Shown here piece by piece: positions 34,541 through 45,464 of a DNA stretch of 64,000 nt. Both the position numbers and the translations under genes were made by a program. Source of the stretch: Streptomyces sp. NBC_00483 (GTDB lineage: Bacteria; Actinomycetota; Actinomycetes; Streptomycetales; Streptomycetaceae); assembly GCF_036013745.1 (NCBI RefSeq), contig NZ_CP107880.1:5518001-5582000 (forward strand). Reading direction: 5' to 3'. The notes under the pieces are model-generated. The model was not told the DNA's origin. It worked only from the letters and a program-made list of their open reading frames with translations, and searched no databases. Numbering within the stretch: position 1 is the stretch's first letter; each line of letters starts with the position of its first letter.

Positions 34541-35257
34541 ATGCGTCCCGCCCGCCGCGATCGGCCCGCCCTCCCCGAATTTCCCGAAGGGGCACCGTGC
34601 TGGGCCGACGCCCGGCTCGCGGATGTCGAGGCGGGCAAGCGGTTCTACGGCGATCTCTTCGGCTGGACCTTCGACGAGGGCGCGGGCGCCGAGCGCGACT
34701 ACTACACGGCGGCCTACAGCGAGGACCGTGCCGTCGCCGCCCTCGCCCCGGCGAATCTGGGCGTCCAATGGCGCATGCACCTGGCCGTGCGCGACGCGTA
34801 CGCCGCCGCCGAACGGGTCTTCGCGGCGGGCGGGCACATCGAGGCGGGGCCGCTGTCCGGCGGGACGGAGGCGACCGTGGCGCTCGCGCGGGGCCCGGAG
34901 GGGGCGGCGTTCGTGCTGCGGCAGGCGGGGAGCCACCGGGGTTTCGAGCGGATGGGCGGGGCCGGGGCGTTCTGCGGCGTCGAGCTGCTCACGCCGGATG
35001 CCGCGCTGAGCGATTCCTTCTTCGGAGCCGTATTCGGAGAGGAGGCCTTCGGGGCGGCGGTGCGCCGTAAGGTCGTCCCCGAGGGGCTCGGCCGGTTCCT
35101 GCTGCACTTCGGCTGCGCCGACGCCGGTGCCACGGCGGCGGCCGCGGTCCGCCTCGGCGGGCGGGTGCGGGTGGGCCCGCACCCCACGGCGTACGGACGT
35201 GCCGCCGTGATCGAGGATGATCAAGGGGCGGTGTTCGCGGTGTGCGAGCAGGAGTAG
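34541..35257 (+). CDS. two-domain VOC (glyoxalase-fold) protein
   Basis: 238 residues from ATG 34541, probably leaderless. Two vicinal-oxygen-chelate domains: residues about 12-125 (CWADARLADVEAGKRFYGDLFGWTFDEG) and about 130-238 (FCGVELLTPDAALSDSFFGAVFGEE, ending DDQGAVFAVCEQ). The family includes CFP32-type and antibiotic-resistance-like proteins. Metal ligands are incomplete (first domain D..H/E pattern unclear), so an enzyme role is uncertain; it may be a binding protein. Divergent from the TetR gene by 163 bp. Confidence 0.8.
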   Translation: MRPARRDRPALPEFPEGAPCWADARLADVEAGKRFYGDLFGWTFDEGAGAERDYYTAAYSEDRAVAALAPANLGVQWRMHLAVRDAYAAAERVFAAGGHIEAGPLSGGTEATVALARGPEGAAFVLRQAGSHRGFERMGGAGAFCGVELLTPDAALSDSFFGAVFGEEAFGAAVRRKVVPEGLGRFLLHFGCADAGATAAAAVRLGGRVRVGPHPTAYGRAAVIEDDQGAVFAVCEQE

Positions 35258-35442
35258 GGCCTGTCGTTCGACGACGGGTCCTGGGCCCCGAATGCTCCGA
35301 GACACCCCGTTTTGACCCGAGGTTCGCAACTGAGGGCCGAGACAGGAAGAATCGGGGTGCGTGCCGCCGTGGCGCTTCGGTGGTGAGACGCTGACGGGGG
35401 CCGTGAGTGCGGTGGCCCGCACGGGGAGGTGGCAGGCAAGTG

Positions 35443-37842
<2,400 letters not shown>

Positions 37843-37872
37843 AGGTCCCGGGGGTCTTCTCAGGGCCCTCTG

Positions 37873-37897
37873 CCTATCGGGGCCCGGCCCCGATAGG
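37873..37897. terminator. 25-bp near-perfect palindrome (terminator/operator)
   Basis: Arms CCTATCGGGGCC (37873-37884) and GGCCCCGATAGG (37886-37897) around one base. It follows the kinase stop by 30 bp and overlaps the -10 box of the next gene, so it may end one transcript and control the other. Confidence 0.7.
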
Positions 37898-37899
37898 GT
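37894..37899 (+). promoter_or_regulatory. -10 box of a leaderless transcript
   Basis: TAGGGT, 7 bp before GTG 37907. It overlaps the end of the palindrome at 37873-37897. Confidence 0.5.
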
Positions 37900-37906
37900 G
37901 CCCCGC

Positions 37907-38428
37907 GTGATGAAACGGGGACTGAAACTGACAGCGGTGGCGACGATGGTGGTGGTGGCCCTCACGGGGTTCACCACCGGCCGGAGCCACGGACACTCCA
38001 AGAGCCGGAGCAGCAGCAGCGGGGGCGGCTGCAGCAGCTCGTCCCAGAGCCACGACTCGACCTCCTCGCACGTCTCCAAGGGCGGCAGCGGCAGCAGCTA
38101 CACCCGGCACACCCGGCACCGCTCCACGACGCCGTCGTCCTCCGCCACGAGGAACCTTCAGGACGCCACCGTGAAGCTGCTCAAGTGCGCCGACGCGCAG
38201 CAGGCGTACGCCCTGGTCACGGTCACCAACCCGAACAGCACGCGCGTGCGGTTCGACGTGCACGGCGCCTTCCTCGGCGCGGGCGGCAACACGGTGGCCG
38301 ACCGCCACCACGAGGTCGAGGTGGCCTCGCGGGGCAAGGCGACCGTTCAGGTGCCGGTCGGCAGCAAGACCCTCGCCGCCGACGTCGACCGCTGCCGCAT
38401 CGACCCGTACGCCCGCGCGCTGGGCTGA
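37907..38428 (+). CDS. secreted Ser-rich protein
   Basis: About 173 residues; GTG 37907 or ATG 37910 start, with a leaderless arrangement. An N-terminal basic and hydrophobic stretch (KRGLKLTAVATMVVVALTGF) is a signal peptide. Residues about 28-80 are very Ser-rich with Gly and His. Residues about 85-170 form a beta-rich domain (KCADAQQAYALVTVTNPNS, VRFDVHGAFLGAGG) resembling FxLYD-like domains, with two Cys (in LLKCADA and DRCRID) that could form a disulfide. No enzyme motif. Probably exported to the cell wall or medium. Function unknown. Confidence 0.75.
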   Translation: MMKRGLKLTAVATMVVVALTGFTTGRSHGHSKSRSSSSGGGCSSSSQSHDSTSSHVSKGGSGSSYTRHTRHRSTTPSSSATRNLQDATVKLLKCADAQQAYALVTVTNPNSTRVRFDVHGAFLGAGGNTVADRHHEVEVASRGKATVQVPVGSKTLAADVDRCRIDPYARALG

Positions 38429-38434
38429 CCGGAC

Positions 38435-39211
38435 TCAACGCACCCTGAACTCCCGGCTCTGCGTACGGGAGTTGAAGAGCTCGGCCTGCCGCTCCGGCGG
38501 CAGGTTGCCCAGCTTGATCAGGTCGGGGGCAAGGGCGAAGGCGCGCTCCCGGTTGGCCGCGGTGGCCGCCCAGATCGCCTTCACGGTGCCCTGGACGGCC
38601 TCCGTCGGATGCGAGGCGATGGTGGCGGCGCACCGCGTCGCCGCCGCCAACGCCCCACCGGCCTCGGTGACTTCGGACACCAGGCCCACCTCGTGCGCCC
38701 GCCGCGCCGACATGCGTTCCGCCGAGCCCATCAGTGCGAGCCTGGCCACCTCGCCCGGCGGCATCCGCTGCGCCAAGTAGATCGACTCGAAGGCGTTGAC
38801 CATGCCGTACGTGGTGTGCGGGTCGAAGAACGTCGCCGTCTCGTCCGCGACCACGAACTCCGACTCGCCGATCAGGTAGAACGCCCCGCCGCAGGCCATC
38901 CCGTTGACCGCGGCGATCACCGGCTTCCACAGGTCGTTGGCCTTCGGCCCGACCGTGGGGAGCGGATCGTCCGCCGAGTACGGGGAGTCCGGCTGCGGCA
39001 CGTCCCACCCGCGGTCGATGCCCGTGCAGAACGCCCGGTCACCGGCCCCGGTCAGGACGATCGCCCGCACGGTGTCGTCGAAGCGGAACTCCCGCCAGGT
39101 CTCCGCCAGTTGGGCGACGGTGGCCTGGTCCAGGGCGTTGTGGCGGCGCGGGCGGTCGAGGGTGACGGTGGCGACGCCCGTGCCCTTGTCGATCTCCGTG
39201 CGTACGGTCAT
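38435..39211 (-). CDS. enoyl-CoA hydratase family protein
   Basis: 258 residues from ATG 39211, overlapping the DUF35 stop by 4 bp. Crotonase fold: TVTLDRPRRHNALDQATV near residue 15, oxyanion segment TGAGDRAFCTGIDRGWDVP near 54, NGMACGGAFYLIGESEF near 103 with the second oxyanion Gly, and TTYGMVNAFESIYLAQR near 133. The usual glutamates (E144/E164 in rat hydratase) are not both visible: the first position is near GAFYLIGE. It may be a hydratase or isomerase acting on a branched substrate. Last gene of the 40918-to-38435 operon. Confidence 0.87.
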   Translation of the reverse strand: MTVRTEIDKGTGVATVTLDRPRRHNALDQATVAQLAETWREFRFDDTVRAIVLTGAGDRAFCTGIDRGWDVPQPDSPYSADDPLPTVGPKANDLWKPVIAAVNGMACGGAFYLIGESEFVVADETATFFDPHTTYGMVNAFESIYLAQRMPPGEVARLALMGSAERMSARRAHEVGLVSEVTEAGGALAAATRCAATIASHPTEAVQGTVKAIWAATAANRERAFALAPDLIKLGNLPPERQAELFNSRTQSREFRVR

Positions 39212-39666
39212 GAGCGCTCCAGCACCCAGCGCGGCACCGTCACCCCGTCGACCTCCGTGAACGCCACCTGCACCCGCGCGCCGATCTTGAGGCGGTCCGG
39301 GTCGACGGAGTTGAGCGGGGCGTCCGGGGCGGAGACCAGATTGCCGACGAGGCGGATCCGGGGCGCCTCGACCAGTTCGACGACGATCGCGTTGTACGGG
39401 GCCTGGGCGGCGTAGGCCGGAAGCAGTGGCGGGTGGGGGATGACGTAGGACCAGATGCGTCCGCGGCCGCTCATCCTGCGCCATTCGCTGTCGAAGGACT
39501 GGCAGTGCGGGCAGCAGGGCCGGGGCGGAAACCGGAGTTCCCCGCAGTCTGCTTCGGCGCAGGCCTGTATGCGGAGTTCGCCCCGGGCGGCGTAGTCCCA
39601 GAAGGGGGCGCCGTCGTCGTCGAGGGTGGGGGTGAGGAGTTGGGACGTTGTCGTCGCGTCTGCCAT
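39208..39666 (-). CDS. DUF35 zinc-ribbon/OB-fold protein
   Basis: 152 residues from ATG 39666. Zinc ribbon at about 36-56 with four Cys (CAEADCGELRF and CCPHC), then an OB fold (GRIWSYVIPHPPLLPAYAAQ, PYNAIVVELVEAPRIRLV). It lies in the same operon as a lipid-transfer protein (39770-40918) and an enoyl-CoA hydratase, matching the Ltp2-ChsH2 complex layout. It is inferred to activate the lipid-transfer protein. A dispersed GC-rich element lies between the two genes. Confidence 0.87.
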   Translation of the reverse strand: MADATTTSQLLTPTLDDDGAPFWDYAARGELRIQACAEADCGELRFPPRPCCPHCQSFDSEWRRMSGRGRIWSYVIPHPPLLPAYAAQAPYNAIVVELVEAPRIRLVGNLVSAPDAPLNSVDPDRLKIGARVQVAFTEVDGVTVPRWVLERS

Positions 39667-39682
39667 GAGCTGTCCTCCGGGT

Positions 39683-39760
39683 AGGCAATTCCAGCCCCTG
39701 CGGCGTTTGAGCAGCGGGGTCCGGGGCGGAGCCCCGAGACCGCAACGCCGTCACGGCGCA
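39683..39760. repeat. dispersed GC-rich element, copy 3
   Basis: Core GGGGTCCGGGGCGGAGCCCC at 39716-39735 inside an operon, between the lipid-transfer and DUF35 genes. It could attenuate downstream expression. Confidence 0.75.
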
Positions 39761-39769
39761 AGGTGACAA

Positions 39770-40918
39770 TTAGGCGCGCAGCAGTAGCGCGGACGTAGGC
39801 ACACCCTCACCCGCCGTCACCAGACAGGTTTCCGCGTTGGGGACCTGCGCCGTACTGACCCCCCGCAACTGCTTCACGCCCTCGTTGATGAGGTTGAAGC
39901 CGTGGACGTACGCCTCCGAGAGGCCGCCGCCGCCCGTGTTGATGGGGAGCCGCCCGCCGATCTCAAGCGCCCCGCCCTCCGTGAACGCCGCGCCCTCGCC
40001 GCGCCCGCAGAACCCGTACCCCTCAAGCGAGAGCGGGATGAGCGGGGTGAACGCGTCGTAGATCTGGGCGACGTCGACGTCCTCGGGGGTGACGTCCGCG
40101 TTCTTCCACAGGTGGCGGGCCGCCGTCCACGCGGGCCCGGTCAGCGGGTCGTCGTTCCAGTAGTTGACCATGCCGTGGTGCTGCGCGGGCAGGCCCTGCG
40201 CCGCCGAGTGCACGTAGACCGGCTTCTGCCGGCAGTCGCGGGCGCGCTCTGCCGACACGATCACGCACGCCAACGCGCCGTCCGTCTCCAGGCAGTTGTC
40301 GAAGAGGCAGAGGGGTTCGCTGATCCACCGCGAGGTCATATACATGTCGCGGGTCATGGGGCGCTCGTACATCATCGCGGCCGGGTTCTGGTTGGCCCGG
40401 TTCCGGCAGGCGAGCGCGACGTTGAAGAGGTGGTCCCGCGTCGCGCCGAACTCGTGCATGTAGCGGCGGGCCAGCATGCCGATCTCGTCGGCCGGGCGGA
40501 GCAGCCCGTACGGCCGCGTCCACTGGGCGGGCGTGGGGAGTTGGACGGCCGTGTTCTTCCAGGGGCGCGGCCCCGAACCCCGCTTCCGGGAGCGCCACGC
40601 GATGCCGACGCTCGCCTGGCCCGTGGCGATCGCCGCGACCAGGTGGGCGACGGTCGCGCACGAACCGCCGCCCCCGAAGCCGACCTTGGAGAAGAAGGTG
40701 ACGTCCCCGGCCCCGATGGCCTTGGCCACCTCGACCTCGTCCGTCTCCTCCATCGTGTAAGAGGCGAAGGCGTCGACCTCGGACGGGGATATCCCCGCGT
40801 CGTCGAGCGCGTCGATGATCGCCCGGCACGCCAACGTCTTCTCGGATTCCGGGAGTTGCTTCGCGAAGGCCGTCTGTCCGATACCGACGATGGCCGTCGC
40901 GTCCTTGAGTCCCGCCAT
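39770..40918 (-). CDS. lipid-transfer protein / Ltp2-like thiolase-fold enzyme
   Basis: About 382 residues from ATG 40918, behind a GGGGGTG site; a GTG 12 bp upstream is possible. Thiolase fold of the SCP-x/Ltp type: AIVGIGQTAFAKQLPESEKT at the start, the region VGFGGGGSCATVAHL near 85 (one Cys, not aligned clearly with the thiolase nucleophile), DVAQIYDAFTPLIPLSLEG near 285 with the Tyr of the retro-aldolase type, and INTGGGGLSEAYVHGFN near 326. It is transcribed with DUF35 and hydratase genes from a divergent promoter with two operators. It probably catalyses retro-aldol cleavage of a 3-hydroxyacyl-CoA. Confidence 0.87.
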   Translation of the reverse strand: MAGLKDATAIVGIGQTAFAKQLPESEKTLACRAIIDALDDAGISPSEVDAFASYTMEETDEVEVAKAIGAGDVTFFSKVGFGGGGSCATVAHLVAAIATGQASVGIAWRSRKRGSGPRPWKNTAVQLPTPAQWTRPYGLLRPADEIGMLARRYMHEFGATRDHLFNVALACRNRANQNPAAMMYERPMTRDMYMTSRWISEPLCLFDNCLETDGALACVIVSAERARDCRQKPVYVHSAAQGLPAQHHGMVNYWNDDPLTGPAWTAARHLWKNADVTPEDVDVAQIYDAFTPLIPLSLEGYGFCGRGEGAAFTEGGALEIGGRLPINTGGGGLSEAYVHGFNLINEGVKQLRGVSTAQVPNAETCLVTAGEGVPTSALLLRA

Positions 40919-40958
40919 GGGCACCCCCACTTGTTCCGTCTGCCGCCTGGTCCGCTGT

Positions 40959-40975
40959 GCTGACAGCGCGTCAGG
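40959..40975. promoter_or_regulatory. regulon operator 11
   Basis: GCTGACAGCGCGTCAGG. It overlaps the -35 box CTGACA (40960-40965) of the FadD3-like gene and the minus-strand -10 box TAGCCT (40973-40978) of the lipid-transfer operon. Confidence 0.82.
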
Positions 40976-40985
40976 CTACAGCTAA

Positions 40986-41002
40986 TCTGACGGATAGTCA
41001 GC
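40986..41002. promoter_or_regulatory. regulon operator 12
   Basis: TCTGACGGATAGTCAGC. It overlaps the -10 box TAATCT (40983-40988) of the FadD3-like gene and the minus-strand -35 box CTGACT (40996-41001). Confidence 0.85.
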
Positions 41003-41026
41003 TACGGCGTTGTGGGAGGTCGTTCG

Positions 41027-42595
41027 ATGCGTACGGATGGCGAGTGGGGAACGGTCCCGGAGCTGGTACGGGACGCAGCCGAACGGTACGGCGAGCGCGA
41101 GGCCGTGGTCGAGGGGCGTACCCGGATCTCGTACGCGGAACTCGGCGAGCGCGTCGAGCGGGCCGCGGCGGCATGCATGGCGGCCGGTGTGGAGGCGGGG
41201 GACCGGGTCGCGGTCTGGGCGCCGAACACCCTGGACTGGATCGTCTCCGCGCTCGGCGCGGTGAGCGCGGGAGCCGTCCTCGTACCGCTCAACACCCGCT
41301 TCAAGGGCGGCGAGGCCGCCGACATCCTGGGCCGCTCCCGGGCCCGGCTGCTGTTCGTCACGGGCACCTTCCTCGGCACGTCCTACGTGGCGTCGCTGCG
41401 GCGCGCGCAGGAGGCGGGGGCCGAACTGCCCGCCCTGGAACAGGTGGTGGTGTTCGGCGACGGCGCGCCGCAGGCCCCCGGCTACCGGACCTGGAAGGAG
41501 TTCCTGGCCGGCGGCGACAAGGTCACGGCCGCCGAGGTCCGCGAACGCTCCGCCGCCGTGGACGCTGCCGCGCCCTCGGACATCATCTTCACGTCCGGCA
41601 CGACGGGACGCCCCAAGGGCGCCGTCATCACCCACGCCCAGACGCTGCGCGGCTACGAGATCTGGGCGGACCTCGCGGGCCTGCGCGAGGGCGACCGCTA
41701 TCTGATCGTGAACCCGTTCTTCCACACGTTCGGCTACAAGGCCGGGGTCCTCGCCTGCCTGATGCGCGGCGCGACGATGGTGCCGCAGCCGGTCTTCAAC
41801 GTGGACACGGCCCTCGCCAACATCGCGTCCGAGCGCATCTCGGTCCTGCCGGGCCCGCCCACGCTCCACCAGTCCCTCCTCGACCACCCGGCGCGCGACA
41901 CCCACGACCTGTCGGCGCTGCGGCTCGTCGTGACAGGAGCCGCGGTGGTCCCCCTGCGGCTCGTGGAACGGCTGCGCGGCGAGCTGAACGTGGCCACGGT
42001 GCTCACCGCGTACGGGCTCTCCGAGTCCAGCGGCATCGCCACGATGTGCCGCCGCGGCGACCCGGCCGAGGTGATCGCCGAGACGTCGGGGCGGGCGATA
42101 CCGGGCACGGAGGTCCGGGTCGATTCGCCCGCTCCCGGCGAGCCGGGCGAGGTGCTGGTGCGCGGCTTCAACGTCATGCGCGAGTACTTCGAGGACCCCG
42201 CGGCCACGGCCCAGGCGATCAGCCCGGACGGCTGGCTGCGGACCGGCGACGTCGGGGTCATGGACGCGGCCGGCAACCTCCGGATCACCGACCGCATCAA
42301 GGACATGTTCATCGTGGGCGGCTTCAACGCCTACCCGGCCGAGATAGAGCAGCTCATCGGCCTCCACCCCGCCGTCGCCGACGTCGCGGTGGTGGGGGTC
42401 CCCGACAGCCGGCTCGGCGAGGTCGGCAAGGCGTACGTGGTGCGCAGGGCGGGCGGGGTGCTGACCGAGGACGACCTCATCGCCTGGTCGCGCCGCGAGA
42501 TGGCGAACTACAAGGTGCCGCGCGAGGTCGCCTTCGTGCCGGAGCTGCCGCGCAACGCGAGCGGCAAGGTCGTGAAGGCGCAGCTGCGGCGGTGA
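41027..42595 (+). CDS. FadD3-like AMP-forming acyl-CoA synthetase
   Basis: 522 residues from ATG 41027, behind GGGAGG. ANL ligase: P-loop FTSGTTGRPKGAVITHAQ near residue 190, AYGLSESSGIATMC near 332, RTGDVGVMDAAGNLRITDR near 407 and ARNASGKVVK-type C-terminal Lys. Over most of its length it resembles mycobacterial FadD3, which activates HIP, the steroid C/D-ring propanoate (shared SVLPGPPTLHQSLLDHPAR, NLRITDRIKDMFIVGGFN). This is the strongest hint of an alicyclic, steroid-like acid as substrate. Divergent from the lipid-transfer operon. Confidence 0.9.
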   Translation: MRTDGEWGTVPELVRDAAERYGEREAVVEGRTRISYAELGERVERAAAACMAAGVEAGDRVAVWAPNTLDWIVSALGAVSAGAVLVPLNTRFKGGEAADILGRSRARLLFVTGTFLGTSYVASLRRAQEAGAELPALEQVVVFGDGAPQAPGYRTWKEFLAGGDKVTAAEVRERSAAVDAAAPSDIIFTSGTTGRPKGAVITHAQTLRGYEIWADLAGLREGDRYLIVNPFFHTFGYKAGVLACLMRGATMVPQPVFNVDTALANIASERISVLPGPPTLHQSLLDHPARDTHDLSALRLVVTGAAVVPLRLVERLRGELNVATVLTAYGLSESSGIATMCRRGDPAEVIAETSGRAIPGTEVRVDSPAPGEPGEVLVRGFNVMREYFEDPAATAQAISPDGWLRTGDVGVMDAAGNLRITDRIKDMFIVGGFNAYPAEIEQLIGLHPAVADVAVVGVPDSRLGEVGKAYVVRRAGGVLTEDDLIAWSRREMANYKVPREVAFVPELPRNASGKVVKAQLRR

Positions 42596-42601
42596 ATGTC
42601 C

Positions 42602-44884
42602 TCAACGCCTGCCCGGGCCCGCTGACGCCGCCGCGATCTCCCGGCGGCTGGAGAGCCCCAGCTTGGCGAGGATGTGCTCGACGTGCGCGTCCGCCGTCCG
42701 CTTGGAGATGACGAGGCGGTCGGCGATCTCCCGGTTGGTCAGGCCCTGGGCGACGAGGGCCGCCACCTCGCGCTCGCGGCGAGTGAGGACGTCCGACGAG
42801 GTGGCGGCCGGGGGCGCGGCGGGCTCCGGCGGGGTGTCCGCGTCGGAGCGGACGGCCTGGAGGATCTGCGTCCCGGTGAGGCGGGCGCCGCGCTCGTACC
42901 AGCGGGTGAACTCGTCCTTTCCCAAGCCGAGTTCGAGCGTCCTGCGGGCCCGGCCCGTCGGCTCCTTCAGCAGGGCGGGCAGCATCGCGAACGGCTCGCC
43001 GCCCACCCGCGCGTGATCCGCGTACCCCATCAGCCAGGTACCCCGTACGAGCCGGCCGTCGTCCGCGGCCAGCCAGGAGAGGCCGAGACAGCACACCGCC
43101 GCGACCAGGATGTTCTCGATCTCGCCCGCCAGGTCGAGCGCGCCGCGCAGCGGATCGGCGGCCTTCGTGCGTGCCCCCGAGACGCAGCGGATGACGCCCT
43201 GCGTGCACAGCAGCGCGCCGCGCAGCTGGTTCTCCCCGGCCCGGCCGATGAGGTCGAGGCCCTCCTCGCACCACTCCAGGGCGCGCGCCGTCTCGCCGAC
43301 GACGGCCAGCGCGAGGCCGCCTTCGTAGCAGGCCGCGCCGTAGCCGAGGAGGTCGTCCGCGTCCCGCAGCCGCTGCCGCGCCGCGGCCATGGCGGCGGGG
43401 CCGCCCGGGTCCCCGCCGACGGTGGCGACGCCGCCGAGTGACAGCCGCGCGAAGTCGGCGATACGGGTGACGCCGAGGCTGTCGGCCATCTCCAGCGCCT
43501 GCCGGTAGCGCTCGCGGCCCCCGACGCTGTCGCCGGACCTGGCCACGGCGAGCCCGCTGATGAACAGCCCCCAGGTCCGCTCCGCACACGCGTCGGGCAC
43601 CAGGGCGAGCCCCTTCTCCAGCCAGTGCAGCCCCTCGCTCAGCATCCCGGTGGACCGCCAGTACATCGACAGGTTCGCCGCCATGAACAGGCCCTCGGCC
43701 GCGTGACCGCCGTCCCCGTACGCGTACTCGAACGCGGCCCGCAGATCGGCGTGCTGGGCGCGCAGCGCGCGGTGCAGCTCCAGCTGCGTCGGTGTCGTGT
43801 AGGTCTCCATGTAGCGCCGCACGAGGTCCTTGTGGTGGGCGAAGTGCCGCTCGCGCACCGCGTCCGTGCCGCCCGTCTTCGCGAGCCACTCGGCGCCGAA
43901 CTCCCGCACGGTGTCCAGGAGTCGGTAGCGGTCGCCGGTCTCGTCGACGCGGCGTACGACGGACTTGTCGACCAGGCCGATGAGCTGTCCGAGGATCTCG
44001 TCGGCCCGCAACTCCTCGTCCGAGCAGATGACTTCGACCGCCTGAGGGTCGAAGGACCCCGCGAAGACGGAGAGCCGCGCCCACAGCAGCCGCTCCTGCG
44101 GGGTGCACAGCTCGTGCGACCAGCCGATGGCCGTACGCAGCGTCTGGTGCCGGGTCAGCGAGGTGCGCCGGCCGCCGGTGAGCACCTCGAAGCGGCGGTC
44201 GAGGCGCGACGTCAGCTGCGCGAGCGGCACGGCGCGCAGCCGCACCGCCGCGAGTTCGAGCGCGAGGGGAATCCCGTCGAGCCGCCGGACCAGGGCGGTG
44301 ACCTGCTCCCGGTTCTCGTCGGTGACACAGAATCCGGCCGAGGCCTCCCGCGCCCGCTGCACGAACAGCTCGACCGCGTCCGGTTCGGCGAACGGCGGGA
44401 TGCGGCAGCACAACTCGCCCGGTACGTCGAGCGGTTGACGGCTGGTGGCGAGCGCCCGGACGTCCGGCGCCTCCCGCAGCAGGATGTCGGCGAGCATCGC
44501 GCAGCCGTCCACGAGGTGCTCGCAGGTGTCGAGGACGATCAGCAGCCGGCGGCCCTGGAGGTGGGCGACCACCGCGTCCAGCGGGTCGCGGCCCGACTGC
44601 TCGGGCAGCTGAAGCACCGCGGCGAGGGTCGCGGGGAGTAGCTCGGGGTCGCGCAGCGCCGACAGCTCGGCCAGCCAGATCCCGTCCGGGTAGGACGCGC
44701 GCAGTCCCTCGACCGCGCGCAGCGCCGTACGGCTCTTGCCGACACCGCCCGGCCCGGTCAGCGTGACGAGCCGGGAGCGCTCCAACGCCCCTCTGACCTC
44801 TGCCAGTTCCTTGTGGCGCCCCACGAAACCGGTGAGCTCCACCGGGAGTTGGCCGCTCCTGCGCTGACCGAAGCCGAATCCCAT
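42602..44884 (-). CDS. LuxR-type regulator with predicted ATPase domain
   Basis: About 760 residues from ATG 44884. ATG 44938 gives 18 more, but a TACGAT -10-like hexamer overlaps it. N-terminal AAA/NB-ARC-like ATPase: Walker A TGPGGVGKS near residue 44 and LIVLDTCEHLVDGCAML (Walker B-like) near 120. Residues about 330-680 are TPR-like helices. The C-terminal LuxR HTH is LTRREREVAALVAQGLTNRE, then ISKRTADAHVEHILAKLGL. This is the SARP-less LAL/predicted-ATPase family. Its target is unknown; it is separated from the island by convergent transcription, only 6 bp from the FadD3-like stop. Confidence 0.87.
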   Translation of the reverse strand: MGFGFGQRRSGQLPVELTGFVGRHKELAEVRGALERSRLVTLTGPGGVGKSRTALRAVEGLRASYPDGIWLAELSALRDPELLPATLAAVLQLPEQSGRDPLDAVVAHLQGRRLLIVLDTCEHLVDGCAMLADILLREAPDVRALATSRQPLDVPGELCCRIPPFAEPDAVELFVQRAREASAGFCVTDENREQVTALVRRLDGIPLALELAAVRLRAVPLAQLTSRLDRRFEVLTGGRRTSLTRHQTLRTAIGWSHELCTPQERLLWARLSVFAGSFDPQAVEVICSDEELRADEILGQLIGLVDKSVVRRVDETGDRYRLLDTVREFGAEWLAKTGGTDAVRERHFAHHKDLVRRYMETYTTPTQLELHRALRAQHADLRAAFEYAYGDGGHAAEGLFMAANLSMYWRSTGMLSEGLHWLEKGLALVPDACAERTWGLFISGLAVARSGDSVGGRERYRQALEMADSLGVTRIADFARLSLGGVATVGGDPGGPAAMAAARQRLRDADDLLGYGAACYEGGLALAVVGETARALEWCEEGLDLIGRAGENQLRGALLCTQGVIRCVSGARTKAADPLRGALDLAGEIENILVAAVCCLGLSWLAADDGRLVRGTWLMGYADHARVGGEPFAMLPALLKEPTGRARRTLELGLGKDEFTRWYERGARLTGTQILQAVRSDADTPPEPAAPPAATSSDVLTRREREVAALVAQGLTNREIADRLVISKRTADAHVEHILAKLGLSSRREIAAASAGPGRR

Positions 44885-44957
44885 GCCGCCCTCGCCGCCT
44901 TCCGGGACACCGACCCGCCACGGACCGTGATCCCACATCGTACGCAGCGTGAATGGT

Positions 44958-45001
44958 GTGCGGGGCGGGCTCAGCCGGGTACGTCCACGATCGCGTCGGC
45001 C
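44958..45001. repeat. 44-bp direct repeat, left copy
   Basis: Identical to 45465-45508. On the minus strand it repeats the last codons (DAIVDVPG), the stop and 13 bp after the P-loop kinase gene, but no kinase gene is attached here. Confidence 0.85.
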
Positions 45002-45029
45002 ACGCGCGCCTGACGTCCCTGCCCCGGCG

Positions 45030-45395
45030 TCAGCGTGCGACGAACTGCGTCAGAATCGCCTGCACTTCGTAGATGTCGACGCCCTTGGTGAAGGTCTTCT
45101 CGATCGGCACCGAGTTCCCCGATATCCAGATCTTGAGTTCGGCGTCCAGGTCGAAGTGACCGGCCGTCTCCACGGCGAAGTGGGAGATGCTGCGGTAGGG
45201 CACCGAGTGGTACTCGACCTTCTTGCCCGTCATCCCCTGCTTGTCGATGAGGATCATGCGCCGGTCGGTGAGCAGGATCGCGTCGCGTATCAACTGGTAG
45301 GCGCCGAATATCTGTTCACCCTGGCCGAGCAGCCGCCCGTAGTCCTGCGCGGCCTTGGCCGGGTCGATCGTATGAGCGTTGCCGAACAGTGCCAT
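45030..45395 (-). CDS. PH-domain protein (YvbH-like)
   Basis: 121 residues from ATG 45395, behind GGGGA. Bacterial PH domain across the protein: GEQIFGAYQLIRDAILLTDR near residue 24, MILIDKQGMTGKKVEYHSVPYRSI near 45 onward, and AELKIWISGNSVPIEKTFTKG near 85. Such proteins bind membranes or other proteins, and their role is unknown. It is flanked by the 44-bp direct repeats, as if this 460-bp segment were inserted at the 3' end of the neighbouring kinase gene. Confidence 0.85.
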   Translation of the reverse strand: MALFGNAHTIDPAKAAQDYGRLLGQGEQIFGAYQLIRDAILLTDRRMILIDKQGMTGKKVEYHSVPYRSISHFAVETAGHFDLDAELKIWISGNSVPIEKTFTKGVDIYEVQAILTQFVAR

Positions 45396-45464
45396 GGAGA
45401 TCCCCGTTTCGTCGTCGTACTGCGTGGTCCTCCAGAGAACGGGTGCGTACACGCGAGGGTTCCC

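Noticed and set aside
35385..35400. GCTGACGGGGGCCGTGA before the kinase gene
   Set aside because: The right half does not match the consensus and the kinase is not a catabolic gene.
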